The notes: generated from the sequence alone by a model not told the origin. A stretch of 64,000 nt of DNA from AC-32 sp963754265 (GCA_963754265.1 CAVWFB010000016.1:558001-622000), one strand, 5' to 3'. Shown: positions 17,333-26,494, counted from the stretch's first letter. A program made the numbers and translations.

Positions 17333-19555
17333 CTACCTCGCAGCCGGCACGGGAGGCGCTTGGCGGATCGGCTCGGGCTCGGTCGCGACGGCGACCCGTG
17401 GCAGCCATTCGAGCCAGCTCGGGAGATACCAGTTCCAGTCGCCGAGCAGCTTCATGCTCGCGGGGAGCAAGACCCCCCGGATGATCGTTGCGTCGATCAA
17501 GACGGCGGCAGCCAAGCCCACTCCGAACTGCTTCAGCAAGTCAAAGGAAAGGGTGATGAAGACCGAGAAGACAAAGAACATGACGAGCGCGGCGCTGGTC
17601 ACGACCCCGGCGGTGGTCTTGATCCCGTGCTCGACTGCCTCGTCCGTCGACATGCCGTGGTCGACGCCCTCGCGGATGCGGCTGAGGATGAAGACGTGGT
17701 AGTCCATCGAGAGCCCGAACAGGATCACGAAGAGGAACATCGGCATGAACGACTCGATCCCTCCTGACGAGGCGCCGATCAGGCCGCGCCCGAACCCGTC
17801 CTGGAAGACGAGCACGAGGATCCCGTAGGCCGCGGCGACCGAGAGCGCGTTGAGCACGATCGCCTTCACCGCGATCACGATCGAGCGGAAGGCAAGCAGC
17901 ATCAGCACGAAGGTCAGGGCAAACACGAACGCGAACACGTAGGGCGTCCTCTGCCGGAACTGGTGCTCGAAGTCGATCGAGCTCGCCGTCATCCCTCCGA
18001 CGCCGGTAGTCGCATCGGGAAGCCGGCCCACCGTCGCCGGCACGAGATCGTCGCGAAGCGTGTGGACGGCGTGCTTCGAAGCCGAGTTCGTGCCGTTGCC
18101 CGCGATCGGGATCGAGATCAGGGCGACCGTGCCCGCACTGTTGACGTCCACCTCGATCGGCCGGAACATCTCTCCGCTCGCGAGCGCCCGTCGCCTTAGC
18201 TCCTGGATCGCACTCCGGGCTGCGCCCGAGCGGACATCGGGGGCCTCGACCAGAACCTGTGCAGCCAGGGCATCGCCGGGGAATGCCTTCTGGATCTTGT
18301 CGTAGGTCCTGATGACGGCGAGCGACCGTGGGTACGACTCAATGCTGTTCTGCGTCGTCTGGAGCCGAAGCGCCGGCACGGCGAGCGCGATCAGGACACC
18401 GGCTGCCAACAGTCCTGAGAGGAGCGGCCGCCGCATGACCCGCTCGACGATCGCGCCCCAGAAGCGGCTCTCGCCTACGCGCTGATCGGGACTGCGCAGA
18501 AACGGCACGCGGCCCTTGTTCACGCGGTCCCCAAGCTTGGAGAGCAATGCCGGGAGCACCGTCAGTGAGCCGAGAACGGAGGTAGCGACGACGAGAATCG
18601 TCGCCGCGGCGAAGCCCTCAAAGGTCTTGTCGCCACTGATGAACATCCCGGCCATCGCCACGATCACCGTGAAACCCGAGATCAGGACGGAGCGGCCCGA
18701 CGTCGCCGCTGCAGCCTCGACCGAAGCGGACTCCGTCCGTCCGGCCGCCCGCTCCTCGCGATCCCGCTTGAGGTAGAACATCGAGTAGTCGACGCCGACC
18801 GCGAGTCCGATCAGCAGGACGACCGCGTTTACCGCGTCGTCCATGGGCAGCACCTTGCTCGGCAACGCGAGCAGTCCGATCGCCGCCAGCACCGACGTCA
18901 AGGCGAGCAGCAGCGGGATGCCGGCGGCGACCAGCGCCCCGAAGGTGAGCAGCAGGATCCCCAGCGTTACAGGGATCGAGAGGAGCCCCGCCTTGACCAG
19001 ATCCTTGCCGAACTGGTCGCTGATCCCCTTGTTGACGCTCCCGCCGCCGAATTCCTCGATCGTGAACTGAGGATGCGCGCTTTGGGCGTTCGCGACGGTC
19101 GCCAGGATCGGCTCGACCTTGTCCTGGGCGTCCTCGGACTTGCCGCGGATGTCGAACTGGACCAGCGCCGAATGTCCGTCGCTCGAGATCCGTCCGCCGT
19201 TGCCCGTCGCGAACGGCGACTCGACGCTGGTGGCGTTCGGCTCGGCGTCCAGCCGTCGGATCACGTCTCGCACGGCTGCATGGAATCCTGCGCTCGCCGC
19301 CGTCAGGGACGAGCTCTGAACGAGCACCAGCTCCTTCGCCGGTTGCTCGAACTCGTCGTTGAGAATCTGCTGGACTCGGCCTGACTCGCCCGGCCCCGGT
19401 TCGTTCACCGACAGCGAGTTCGTCCCCACCGCATTTCCGAGCGCGAACGCCACAAGGACGAACCCCAGCCAGCCGAAGACGGCCGTCTTCCAGTGCCTCG
19501 CGCTCCAACGGCCCGCGCGCGCAGCCAGATTCTCCCTGTGGACAGATCCTGCCAC
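17333..19555 (-). CDS. MMPL/RND-family membrane transporter
   Basis: The 740-residue protein has about twelve membrane segments in two halves, each with a large extracytoplasmic loop after the first helix. The TM4-like motifs GVDYSMFYLKRDREE and FGLSMDYHVFILSRIREG carry the Asp-Tyr pairs used for proton coupling in mycobacterial-type MMPL transporters. Such proteins export lipids or hydrophobic compounds across the membrane. GTG 19555 is chosen because GGAGGTAGGG lies directly upstream; a TTG at 19588 is less likely. The membrane protein at 19648 is immediately upstream and may be a partner. Confidence 0.9.
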   Translation of the reverse strand: MAGSVHRENLAARAGRWSARHWKTAVFGWLGFVLVAFALGNAVGTNSLSVNEPGPGESGRVQQILNDEFEQPAKELVLVQSSSLTAASAGFHAAVRDVIRRLDAEPNATSVESPFATGNGGRISSDGHSALVQFDIRGKSEDAQDKVEPILATVANAQSAHPQFTIEEFGGGSVNKGISDQFGKDLVKAGLLSIPVTLGILLLTFGALVAAGIPLLLALTSVLAAIGLLALPSKVLPMDDAVNAVVLLIGLAVGVDYSMFYLKRDREERAAGRTESASVEAAAATSGRSVLISGFTVIVAMAGMFISGDKTFEGFAAATILVVATSVLGSLTVLPALLSKLGDRVNKGRVPFLRSPDQRVGESRFWGAIVERVMRRPLLSGLLAAGVLIALAVPALRLQTTQNSIESYPRSLAVIRTYDKIQKAFPGDALAAQVLVEAPDVRSGAARSAIQELRRRALASGEMFRPIEVDVNSAGTVALISIPIAGNGTNSASKHAVHTLRDDLVPATVGRLPDATTGVGGMTASSIDFEHQFRQRTPYVFAFVFALTFVLMLLAFRSIVIAVKAIVLNALSVAAAYGILVLVFQDGFGRGLIGASSGGIESFMPMFLFVILFGLSMDYHVFILSRIREGVDHGMSTDEAVEHGIKTTAGVVTSAALVMFFVFSVFITLSFDLLKQFGVGLAAAVLIDATIIRGVLLPASMKLLGDWNWYLPSWLEWLPRVAVATEPEPIRQAPPVPAAR

Positions 19556-19647
19556 CCCTACCTCCGTGCCCTCGCTGTCCGCGAACAACGCTACGCCCCG
19601 GTGGCCTGCCGGTCAAGCGGTTGGAAGGCTTCCGGCCGAAGAAGCGC

Positions 19648-20415
19648 TCAGCTGGGCGGAGGCTCTTCGGTCGATCGGTCGGGAGGCTCGGTTGCCGGCG
19701 TACTTCCTGCTCCGCTGCCGGCGGTAGAAGGCACCGGCGGCACAGGCGGTGCACGGGGTTTCCGCGCCGCAAGCACGACCAACGCGGTGCTTCCCCCAAC
19801 GACGAGCACGCCGCCGATGAGCAATCCGATCGCGACCCACAGCAGGAAAGACAGCTTGGCGCCGAGGTCGATGTCGGCTGTGACGCCACGCGAGCCGTCG
19901 GCGTTCATGAGAACGACCGACCAGTCGCCCTCGCGCACCTTCCAGGTCAGCGTCTGTGTTCCCACCCCTGAGGCGGACGCGGCCCAGAAGCTCTGCTCCG
20001 TCGGGGGCGCTTGCGGCGCGCCTCCCGAGACCGAGAGGTATGTAGCTCGGAAGGGATCGAAGTCGATGTCCTGAACGTTCGCGTGGGCGACGGTTCCGAG
20101 GTATCTGGCGACCTCCGCCTGCGGCCCGATACCGATGAAGAGGGTCTTGTCGCCGGAGCTCTCGCCGCGGATCCGGACCTTGCCGAACCAGCTCTCGTTC
20201 AGGACCCAGCCCGCTCCGCCGGTATCGACTTCGAGCCTCGTGCGCGTCAGCGCGTAGGTGGGCGTCGCAAACCGCTCGGTCGGCGTCGTCAGGTAGCCGT
20301 CGTCGCGCTGCGTTCGGTCGGCCCAGAGCAGGAAGCCTCCGCCTGCCAGAACGGCGACCCCGAACAGGACGCCGATGCTGCCGAGGACGATGAGGACGAC
20401 GCGACCCGCGCTCAT
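19648..20415 (-). CDS. Two-helix membrane protein, function unknown
   Basis: The 255-residue protein has an N-terminal membrane helix (about 5-30) and a second one near 190-215. Between them is an extracytoplasmic domain of about 150 residues with many beta-prone segments, and the protein ends in a proline-rich cytoplasmic tail. No enzymatic motif is visible. It is transcribed toward the MMPL gene, with about 90 bases between them, so an accessory role in that transport system is plausible. I do not recognise a named family. Confidence 0.7.
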   Translation of the reverse strand: MSAGRVVLIVLGSIGVLFGVAVLAGGGFLLWADRTQRDDGYLTTPTERFATPTYALTRTRLEVDTGGAGWVLNESWFGKVRIRGESSGDKTLFIGIGPQAEVARYLGTVAHANVQDIDFDPFRATYLSVSGGAPQAPPTEQSFWAASASGVGTQTLTWKVREGDWSVVLMNADGSRGVTADIDLGAKLSFLLWVAIGLLIGGVLVVGGSTALVVLAARKPRAPPVPPVPSTAGSGAGSTPATEPPDRSTEEPPPS

Positions 20416-20617
20416 TGGAACCGGACTCCAGCAGCGAGGCCTCGCTCCGCGCTAGAGGCAGCCGACGGACGCAGTCGCGACCGGATGAAGGACGACGAAG
20501 ATGACACCGAGGTTGACCTACGGCATGCCCAACGTCAAGGCGTCGGAGGGAGCGAACCGTCTGCCGAGGTGAGACCTGTCATGGTCTGCGAGATTGAGCT
20601 TAGAGGACCTGTAAGAC

Positions 20618-21964
20618 CTAGCTGCTCTTTGCGACGGCGTAGAGTCGCCATTCGCCGGGAATGCCCTTGAGCTCGTGCGAGCCGCGGTCTTCGAAGGTCA
20701 GCCCCGAGCCGGCGACTAGGTCTCTGACCGTGGAGGAGACGAGCACCTCGCCCGGCTGGGCATTGGCGGCGACTCTGGCCCCCGTGTGCACGGCGATGCC
20801 GGCCACCTTGCCGTCAACGAGCTCGCACTCGCCCGTGTGCAAACCGACCCGCACCTCGAGTCCCAGCTCCGGCATGGTCTCGGCGATGGCACACCCGCAG
20901 CGGATGGCCCTGGCCGGGCCGTCGAAGGAGGCGAAGAAGCCGTCGCCGGCAGTGTCCACCTCCTGGCCGCGGAAGCGAACCAGCTGACGGCGGACAAGCT
21001 CGTGGTGGCGCAGCAGGAGTTCTCGCCAGGCCCTGTCGCCGAGCGTTGCCGCCCTCTCGCTGGAGCCGACGATGTCCGAGAAGAGGACCGTGGCCAGCAC
21101 CCTGTCGGGTTCAACCTCGGGATGCGTGCCCGCGACGACGTCGGCGAGGAAGCTCTCCAGCTCGGCGAAGACCGGCTCCTGCTCGCCGATTGGCGGGGAA
21201 AAGTCCGCGCCGGGCAACTCCACGAAACGGGCGCCTGGAATGTGCTCGGCCAGGTAGCGCCCACTGCGGATGTCCCAGCCTTTCCCGTCCTTCCGATGCA
21301 TGACCAGCGTCGGGACCCGAATCAAGGGAAGTACGTCGCACACGTCCACGTCGATGTTCATTCGGATGTAGGCGGCGGCCGCACCGGGGCTGACACTGAG
21401 CCGAAAGGCACGGGCAATGCTTTCGAGCTCCTCCCCAGACGCGCTCGGGTTGAGCATGCCGATGACCTCGCGGGCGAAGGCGGGATCGCCCCAGCGACGC
21501 TCAAAGTCGTCGGCCTGTCGTTGCGTCTCCTCCCGGGTCGGAAGCCAAGGCAGGCTCGGGCTCTTGACGAAACGCGGCGACGCATTCATCAAGATCAGCC
21601 CCGCGGTCCGTTCGGGATACGTAGCCGCGAACAACACGGAGAGCGGGGACGCGTCGCCGAGCCCGAAGAGCACTGCCCGCTCCGACCCGACAGCGTCGAG
21701 GACGGCGCGGATGTCGTCCATTCGCGCCTCCAGCGTGGGCGCGCCCACGTCCCGGTCGGACAGGCCGGTCCCACGCTGGTTGACCCTGAACAAGCGACAG
21801 ATGGAGGCGAGTCGGGTAAAGAATCGAGCCTTGGAAGGAATCTCCCAATCCAGCTCAATGTGTGAGATCACATCGACCGCGACGAGGTCGGGCGGGCCTT
21901 CACCGACTACCTGATAGGCGATATTGACGTTGCCACTCTTGGCGTAGCGCGTTTCCGGTGGCAC
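20618..21964 (-). CDS. Class III adenylate cyclase with N-terminal alpha/beta-hydrolase domain
   Basis: This 448-residue protein has an alpha/beta-hydrolase domain (about 5-270) followed by a class III cyclase domain (about 290-448). The cyclase metal-binding aspartates lie in LFSDIVGSSE and DTAGDGFF, and GLHTGE is the typical downstream motif. GTG 21964 gives VPPETRYAKSGNVNIAYQVV, the usual N-terminus of this architecture. In the hydrolase nucleophile elbow the sequence is FGLGDASP, where Asp replaces the expected Ser. That domain is therefore probably a non-catalytic sensor. It would make cAMP in response to an unknown cue. Confidence 0.88.
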   Translation of the reverse strand: MPPETRYAKSGNVNIAYQVVGEGPPDLVAVDVISHIELDWEIPSKARFFTRLASICRLFRVNQRGTGLSDRDVGAPTLEARMDDIRAVLDAVGSERAVLFGLGDASPLSVLFAATYPERTAGLILMNASPRFVKSPSLPWLPTREETQRQADDFERRWGDPAFAREVIGMLNPSASGEELESIARAFRLSVSPGAAAAYIRMNIDVDVCDVLPLIRVPTLVMHRKDGKGWDIRSGRYLAEHIPGARFVELPGADFSPPIGEQEPVFAELESFLADVVAGTHPEVEPDRVLATVLFSDIVGSSERAATLGDRAWRELLLRHHELVRRQLVRFRGQEVDTAGDGFFASFDGPARAIRCGCAIAETMPELGLEVRVGLHTGECELVDGKVAGIAVHTGARVAANAQPGEVLVSSTVRDLVAGSGLTFEDRGSHELKGIPGEWRLYAVAKSS

Positions 21965-22049
21965 CGGCGTAGTGTCGCGCAGTTCGCGGGTAGTGACGTT
22001 CCATGGCCTGGCAGTACCACGTCGGGCCGCGACGCCACCGACTTGGGAA

Positions 22050-22124
22050 CAAGAAGGCCCTGTTACCAGGGCCTTCTTGAGTAGCGGGGGCAGGATTTGA
22101 GTCTGCGACCTCCGGGTTATGAGC
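22050..22124 (-). repeat. Repeat copy 1: tRNA-fMet 3' half with terminator hairpin (att-like)
   Basis: A perfect 13-bp hairpin (22050-22062 with 22067-22079, loop TTAC) is followed by about 43 bases matching the 3' half of the initiator tRNA gene at 32116. The match runs from the acceptor end through the T arm to the anticodon CAT, then stops after TTATGAGCC. Two changes in the T arm (AGTC for AACC) break its stem, so this is not a functional tRNA. It is the leftmost copy of four and marks the left border of the accessory island. Confidence 0.8.
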
Positions 22125-22193
22125 CGCCTCGATCGTGAACGGAATCGTCGCTTGGCCGAAGACACCGCTTCCGCCGGTCACCAAGAGGCGCAC
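22125..22193 (-). pseudogene. Truncated NAD-dependent epimerase/dehydratase start
   Basis: A GTG at 22193 begins RLLVTGGSGVFGQATIP, the Rossmann N-terminus (GGSGVFG) of an SDR-type epimerase. After about 20 codons the frame runs into the tRNA-fMet 3'-half repeat, and the rest of the gene is absent from the window. This is best read as a gene cut at the island junction. Confidence 0.65.
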
Positions 22194-22308
22194 GCTGCAC
22201 CCCTACCGACGTTCGAATCGTTGACGCGCGCCCAGGCGGTGGGGTCGTCACCCAGGCGCCCGCGCAGCGCAATCCCGAGAGGCGACTGCGGTCGAGATCA
22301 GCGCCACC

Positions 22309-23757
22309 TCATCCACCGACGCGGGCCTTGTCCACCAGTACTCGGCGCCTCAGCTCCTGTGCGAACGACGAGTCGCAGACGACGTCGTCGAGCTCGATCT
22401 CCTCGGAATCGAGCAGCTGCAGGCGGAGGTGGTCGTGGCCGTCCGGACCGTGAAGAACAAGGCCTGCGGCGAAGAAGCCGAGCTCGTTCAACTCGGCCGT
22501 CGCCGTGTCCACATCGGCCACCGCCACCAGGTCGATATCGGCGTAGACGACGTCGACATGGCGCGAGAGCAGGTGGCGCACAGCCCCCTTCAGGGCCGAG
22601 CTTGCTGCCCCATTCCAGCCCCGGAGCCGCAGGAACCCGAGGGAGCGCGGCTCGTCGACGTTGGCCGCCAGCGCCTCGCCCTCGATCGGAGCTGGCTCGG
22701 GACGAACCTCGATTGTGAGGCCGACGTTGGCGTAGACGCTCTCGAGCAGCTCGCCATAGGGGGCCGGGAGCGCCGCTTGCCGCGGTTGGTCGTCGAAGGG
22801 CCGGTAGGAGCGGAGCGTTGCTGTCCGTCGTCCCGGCCCCTCGCCGCCGAAGCCGCGCATCGTCGTCTGCGCCGGGACCATGCCGAACTGGAGCGCCGTC
22901 TCCCGGTAGCCATGCGAGAGCTCGGCGCGCTGACTGAAGGGATGGATGGTGACGGCATCCCCGAAGACCGAAGCGAGGCCGCGCTCGATTGCCGCGTCAA
23001 GCGTGTGCTCGAACAACCGGCCGAAGACACCGAGGCCCCGATAGGCGGAGTGGACGACTGCGGCACCCGTTTCAGCGGAGGGGACACCAGGGAGCGGCAT
23101 CAGCGCGTGATGCCCGACAACTCGCCCCTCGTGGACGGCAATCGCGGACAGCAACTCATCCGAGGCGAGCGCCGCCATCAAATACCGCGGCCGGTAGAAG
23201 TCGGCGTGCACGTAGCTCAGGTGGTAGTTCTCGTAGAGGAGCTGGGCGATCGCCTCAGCGTCCTGGGGCGTCGCGGTCATCACCTCGATTGCGCCGGAAG
23301 CTTCTTCCCCCGCCCGTGCGCGCCTGGGCGCGGCCTCGATGTGGTGCCGCCTCGCCCGTCCCTCGTCACTTGCGCGCACGGTCACTTCTGCCGCCAGCCG
23401 CTTCCCGTCCGAACCGAGGTTCATCAGCAGCACGTTGCGGACGTCGGGACCGAGAGCGGCGAGCGACTCGGGCAGCGGCCCGAAGTCGCCTCCAGCGCTC
23501 GTCAGCGGCAGGCCCCAGTCGTGCATGGTGACCTGGACCGATCCGTCGCCCGACTCGAGCGTGACCTCGATCTCGCCGAGATCGTCGTCCGGGTACGCGT
23601 TGTCAAGCGTGAAGCTGACGAGTTGCCCGATGACCGCGCCGAGCCGCCGCTCGTCCTCTGCGCGGATTCCGCAAGCGGCCGCAAAGGCAGGGAGGAGTGC
23701 CAGCACCAGAGACGTCGCGCTCGCGTCGCTGAGTACGGTGACCTTTACCCTCGACAC
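22309..23757 (-). CDS. Fusion of histidine-kinase-like ATPase (anti-sigma type) and GNAT acetyltransferase
   Basis: The 482-residue protein starts at GTG 23757. Residues 1-150 look like the HATPase_c_2/RsbW-type fold, with VSFTLDNAYPDDD as N-box and VTMHDWGLPL as the DxG-type nucleotide box; both are divergent. Residues 160-310 form a GNAT domain (ATPQDAEAIAQLL, VGHHALMPLP, VVHSAYRGLGVFGRLFEHTL as the acetyl-CoA loop, then FGDAV). A further C-terminal region of about 150 residues resembles a second, degenerate GNAT. A serine-kinase-like switch that controls acetylation is a plausible role but is not demonstrated. Confidence 0.75.
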   Translation of the reverse strand: MSRVKVTVLSDASATSLVLALLPAFAAACGIRAEDERRLGAVIGQLVSFTLDNAYPDDDLGEIEVTLESGDGSVQVTMHDWGLPLTSAGGDFGPLPESLAALGPDVRNVLLMNLGSDGKRLAAEVTVRASDEGRARRHHIEAAPRRARAGEEASGAIEVMTATPQDAEAIAQLLYENYHLSYVHADFYRPRYLMAALASDELLSAIAVHEGRVVGHHALMPLPGVPSAETGAAVVHSAYRGLGVFGRLFEHTLDAAIERGLASVFGDAVTIHPFSQRAELSHGYRETALQFGMVPAQTTMRGFGGEGPGRRTATLRSYRPFDDQPRQAALPAPYGELLESVYANVGLTIEVRPEPAPIEGEALAANVDEPRSLGFLRLRGWNGAASSALKGAVRHLLSRHVDVVYADIDLVAVADVDTATAELNELGFFAAGLVLHGPDGHDHLRLQLLDSEEIELDDVVCDSSFAQELRRRVLVDKARVGG

Positions 23758-23769
23758 GGAAAGGCGATG

Positions 23770-23990
23770 TTAGAGGCCGAGTTCGGGCCACGTCTTCAAC
23801 GGAGCGGCTGCAGGCTCGCCAACCGCCGCGACGAGCTTCTTGATGAGATCAGCCACCGCCGCAGGCTGCGAGACGTAAATCGCATGGCTGCCCGCGACCT
23901 CGACAACGGTCGGACCCGCCCGCTCAGACATCTCTCGCTGGCCGGTGGGGATCATCCGGTCTTCGGTCGCGACGAGGTGCCAACTTCGCT
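23770..23990 (-). pseudogene. C-terminal remnant of an alpha/beta hydrolase
   Basis: The frame encodes SWHLVATEDRMIPTGQRE followed by VVEVAGSHAIYVSQPAAVAD. This is the end of an alpha/beta-hydrolase fold, with the acid residue in ATEDRMIP and the catalytic His in GSHA. The upstream part that should hold the nucleophile serine is missing; unrelated sequence precedes it. It lies 12 bases after the ATPase-GNAT gene on the same strand. This is a decayed gene within the island. Confidence 0.6.
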
Positions 23991-24074
23991 CCTTCGCAAG
24001 GGTTGCGGCGCCGGCGGCCGGCCCGGTGCCGGGCGATAGGATCGGTCGGTTCTTGACAACAGCAAGGTCCATCC

Positions 24075-24250
24075 TCGGCGCCATCGAGGATCTGCCGGAG
24101 GGTCTTTCGGACGACGAACTACGGGACATGGGCGTCAACCGCGCCTACGTCCACACGGACCTGATGATCGGCAGCGACGAGGTCGAGGTCGACGGCATCC
24201 ACGCCGGAGGCGACGCTGTGCCACCTCGGGGAGGTAATGGCAACTGGCGT
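24075..24250 (+). pseudogene. C-terminal remnant of an M29 aminopeptidase
   Basis: The plus strand encodes EDLPEGLSDDELRDMGVNRA then YVHTDLMIGSDEVEVDGIHA. This is the C-terminal metal-site region of M29 (AmpS/aminopeptidase T) enzymes, where the His and Asp of HTD bind metal. The last few residues drift out of frame and no upstream part exists. It points opposite to the hydrolase remnant beside it, which suggests the two came from separate events. Confidence 0.55.
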
Positions 24251-24302
24251 GACCACGCCGGAGGAAGTCGGGCGGATAGTCCGCTGCCCAAGGGCTCGAC
24301 CT

Positions 24303-25106
24303 TCACTGTGCAAGGTAGCCGCCGTCGACCGGCAAGATGGCGCCGGTGATGAACGAGGCTTGGTCGGACGCGAGAAAGGCAATCGCCTGAGCAACCTCCT
24401 GCGGCTCACCAAGCCGACCCATGGGATGCAACCGCTCGATCCGCTCGATGTACTCGCTCCCGCCAGGCTCGTGCGGCAGGCGTAACACGCGCTCCGTCTT
24501 GATCGTGCCCGGCGCGACGGCGTTGACGCGGATACCCCTGCCGGCCAACTCAACGGCCAAGTGCTTCGTGAGTCCGGAGGCGACGAACTTCGCCGGCCCG
24601 TAGGTCGACTGACTCTTCTGGCCGGCAACTCCCGAGATCGAGGAGAGGCAGACGATCGAGCCGCCACCGGTCTTCAACATTCCCTCGATCGCGTACTTGC
24701 AGCAGAGGAACATCCCGCGGCCATCCACGGCCATGACCTCGTCCCAATCCTCCGGTGTGGCCTCGTTGATGTTCCGCAGAGGGATGACACCTGCATTCGC
24801 AACCAGGACGTCGAGCCGCCCGTAGCGCTCGACCGCCGCCTCCACCATGCTCCTCGCGTCCTCGGGTTTCGAGACGTCGCCCACCACGCCGGCGATCATG
24901 GCTCCCTGAGATTCCAGGTGTTCGCAGAGACGGTTCAGCCCGGCAGCGTCTATGTCCCCCACCACGATCCTCGCGCCCTCCAATGCGAAAAGCTCTGCCG
25001 TGGCCCGTCCGATGCCCTTCGCGGCGCCCGTGATGACGGCCGACTTTCCAAGCAGCCGGCTCGACGCCATGGCTGCCTTCGGCCCCGCTACGACGTCGGA
25101 ACTCAT
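24303..25106 (-). CDS. SDR-family oxidoreductase
   Basis: This 267-residue short-chain dehydrogenase has the cofactor motif TGAAKGIG near residue 27, VANAG near residue 105, the catalytic Ser in SSISG and the YxxxK pair in YGPAKF near residue 168. VVGDID at the end of beta-2 favours NAD over NADP. The typical C-terminal ITGAILPVDGGY closes the protein. The ATG at 25106 is used; an internal ATG at 25070 gives a 255-residue protein closer to the usual length. It sits between repeat copies 1 and 2 as island cargo. The substrate is unknown. Confidence 0.85.
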   Translation of the reverse strand: MSSDVVAGPKAAMASSRLLGKSAVITGAAKGIGRATAELFALEGARIVVGDIDAAGLNRLCEHLESQGAMIAGVVGDVSKPEDARSMVEAAVERYGRLDVLVANAGVIPLRNINEATPEDWDEVMAVDGRGMFLCCKYAIEGMLKTGGGSIVCLSSISGVAGQKSQSTYGPAKFVASGLTKHLAVELAGRGIRVNAVAPGTIKTERVLRLPHEPGGSEYIERIERLHPMGRLGEPQEVAQAIAFLASDQASFITGAILPVDGGYLAQ

Positions 25107-25207
25107 TGGTCGGAAGGCTAGAGATTCACGCCGCGGTTCCTCGTCGACAATCGCCTACAACTCGGACAGTGAGTGAGGTCAGACGGAGGATCTGGACCGT
25201 CGGATCG

Positions 25208-25480
25208 AGAGAGACGCCCTGTTCACCAGGGCCTCTCAAATAGCGGGGCAGGATTTGAACCTGCGACCCTCCGGATTATGAGCCGCCTCGATTATGTACA
25301 CGCGTTCCGCCTCGTTCCGCCGAAATGCAGGATCGGAGCCAGTTTTCGGCGGCGGCCGCGCATTTAGGCGGAACACGGTGACATCGCCGCGGAAGCGCGA
25401 TGCTTGCAGAACGCTTGCACCCCAAGCCGATTCCAAGCCTTACTGAAACCCCTCCGTGGTAAGGAGGCGCAAACGGCAAG
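25208..25480 (-). repeat. Repeat copy 2: fMet 3' half, phased-site spacer and Thr-type anticodon arm
   Basis: From left to right this block has a hairpin (25208-25237), an imperfect tRNA-fMet 3' half (to about 25283) and the joint GCCTCGATTATGTACACG. Then come TTCCGCC at 25305-25311 and 25315-25321, inverted GGCGGAA at 25367-25373, and the direct repeat GCTTGCAGAACGCTTGCA near 25401-25420. Last is CCTCC-GTGGTAA-GGAGG near 25450, an anticodon arm reading GGT. About 190 bases are shared with copy 3. No protein is encoded. Confidence 0.75.
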
Positions 25481-25521
25481 AAGGGTGCAAGACTTTCCCG
25501 GTGAGCGTGCGGGACGCATGA

Positions 25522-26310
25522 ATGTCGGCCGTTAGCGGGGCATCGCCCGATGCCTACGAGCGCCACGTCGGTCGCTATGCCAAGGAACTGTCAGCAGGAT
25601 TGATCCGAGTTGCAGGCGTCCGTGCGGGGCAGAGCGCGCTCGACGTCGGATGCGGTCCGGGGGGTCTCGCGGTCGCACTTGCCGGTCTGCTCGGTGACGA
25701 GAATGTCGCGGCAGTCGATCCGTCAGAGCGGTTCGTCGAGGTCTGTCGGTCACGCATTCCCGGAGCCGACGTCCGCATCGGAGTGGCCGAGAACTTGCCG
25801 TTCGACGACGCAAGCTTCGACGCCGTCCTCGCGCAGCTGGTGGTACAAGACATCGTCGACGCGCGGAACGGGGTTGCTGAGATGCGACGTGTAGCGCGAC
25901 CGGGCGGCGTGGTGTCCGGTTGCGTGTGGGATTTCGAGAGCGGAATGCCGCTACTCCGGGCGGCCTGGGACGCCGCACTCGCGATCGACGCCGAACTTGC
26001 CCGCTCATTGGGCGCCGATCGTCGACTCCCGTTCTCACGCCCGGACGAGCTCGACGAGCTCTGGCGTTCAACCGACCTCGAGGAGGTGGAAGTCGGCAAG
26101 ATCTCCGCCGGCGCGGACTACGCGGATCTAGACGATCTCTGGTTCCCGTTCGCTGCAGGCGTCGGCGGAGTAGGACGCTTCGTTCAGTCCCTCGATGGTG
26201 ATGCGAGAGCACGGATGAAGGCCCAGCTTGCGAACAACCTCGGTAACCCGAAAAGAACCTTCCGTCTCGTTGCGGATGCGTGGTACGTGCGCGGCCGAGT
26301 GAGCTCCTAG
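25522..26310 (+). CDS. Class I SAM-dependent methyltransferase
   Basis: The 262-residue protein has motif I LDVGCGPGGLAVALAG near residue 40, the acidic residue of motif II in AAVDPS near residue 64, and motif III/IV in LPFDDASFDAVLAQLVVQDI. The following RPGGVVSGCVWDF is the usual post-IV segment of UbiE/MenG-like small-molecule methyltransferases. The substrate cannot be predicted. It is the only gene between repeat copies 2 and 3 and therefore looks like a single-gene cargo unit. Confidence 0.87.
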   Translation: MSAVSGASPDAYERHVGRYAKELSAGLIRVAGVRAGQSALDVGCGPGGLAVALAGLLGDENVAAVDPSERFVEVCRSRIPGADVRIGVAENLPFDDASFDAVLAQLVVQDIVDARNGVAEMRRVARPGGVVSGCVWDFESGMPLLRAAWDAALAIDAELARSLGADRRLPFSRPDELDELWRSTDLEEVEVGKISAGADYADLDDLWFPFAAGVGGVGRFVQSLDGDARARMKAQLANNLGNPKRTFRLVADAWYVRGRVSS

Positions 26311-26494
26311 CCCGCGACCCAGACATCGACCACTGCCTGCGGCAGGCGTCGCCAGCTCGTCCGCCTCGAAGATCTCGACGTGTCTCCTCTCACTTGAGTT
26401 GTGCTGTGCTCAGCCAAGTTCCGGGGTCGCACCAAGGTCGCACGGGCGACGTGTCAAACGCTTGCAAAGATGGGCACAACGCCGGTGATCCACA

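Noticed and set aside
22031..22308. Possible tRNA gene near 22080
   Set aside because: Only the 3' half is present and its T stem is broken by two changes. No 5' half follows, so it cannot make a tRNA.
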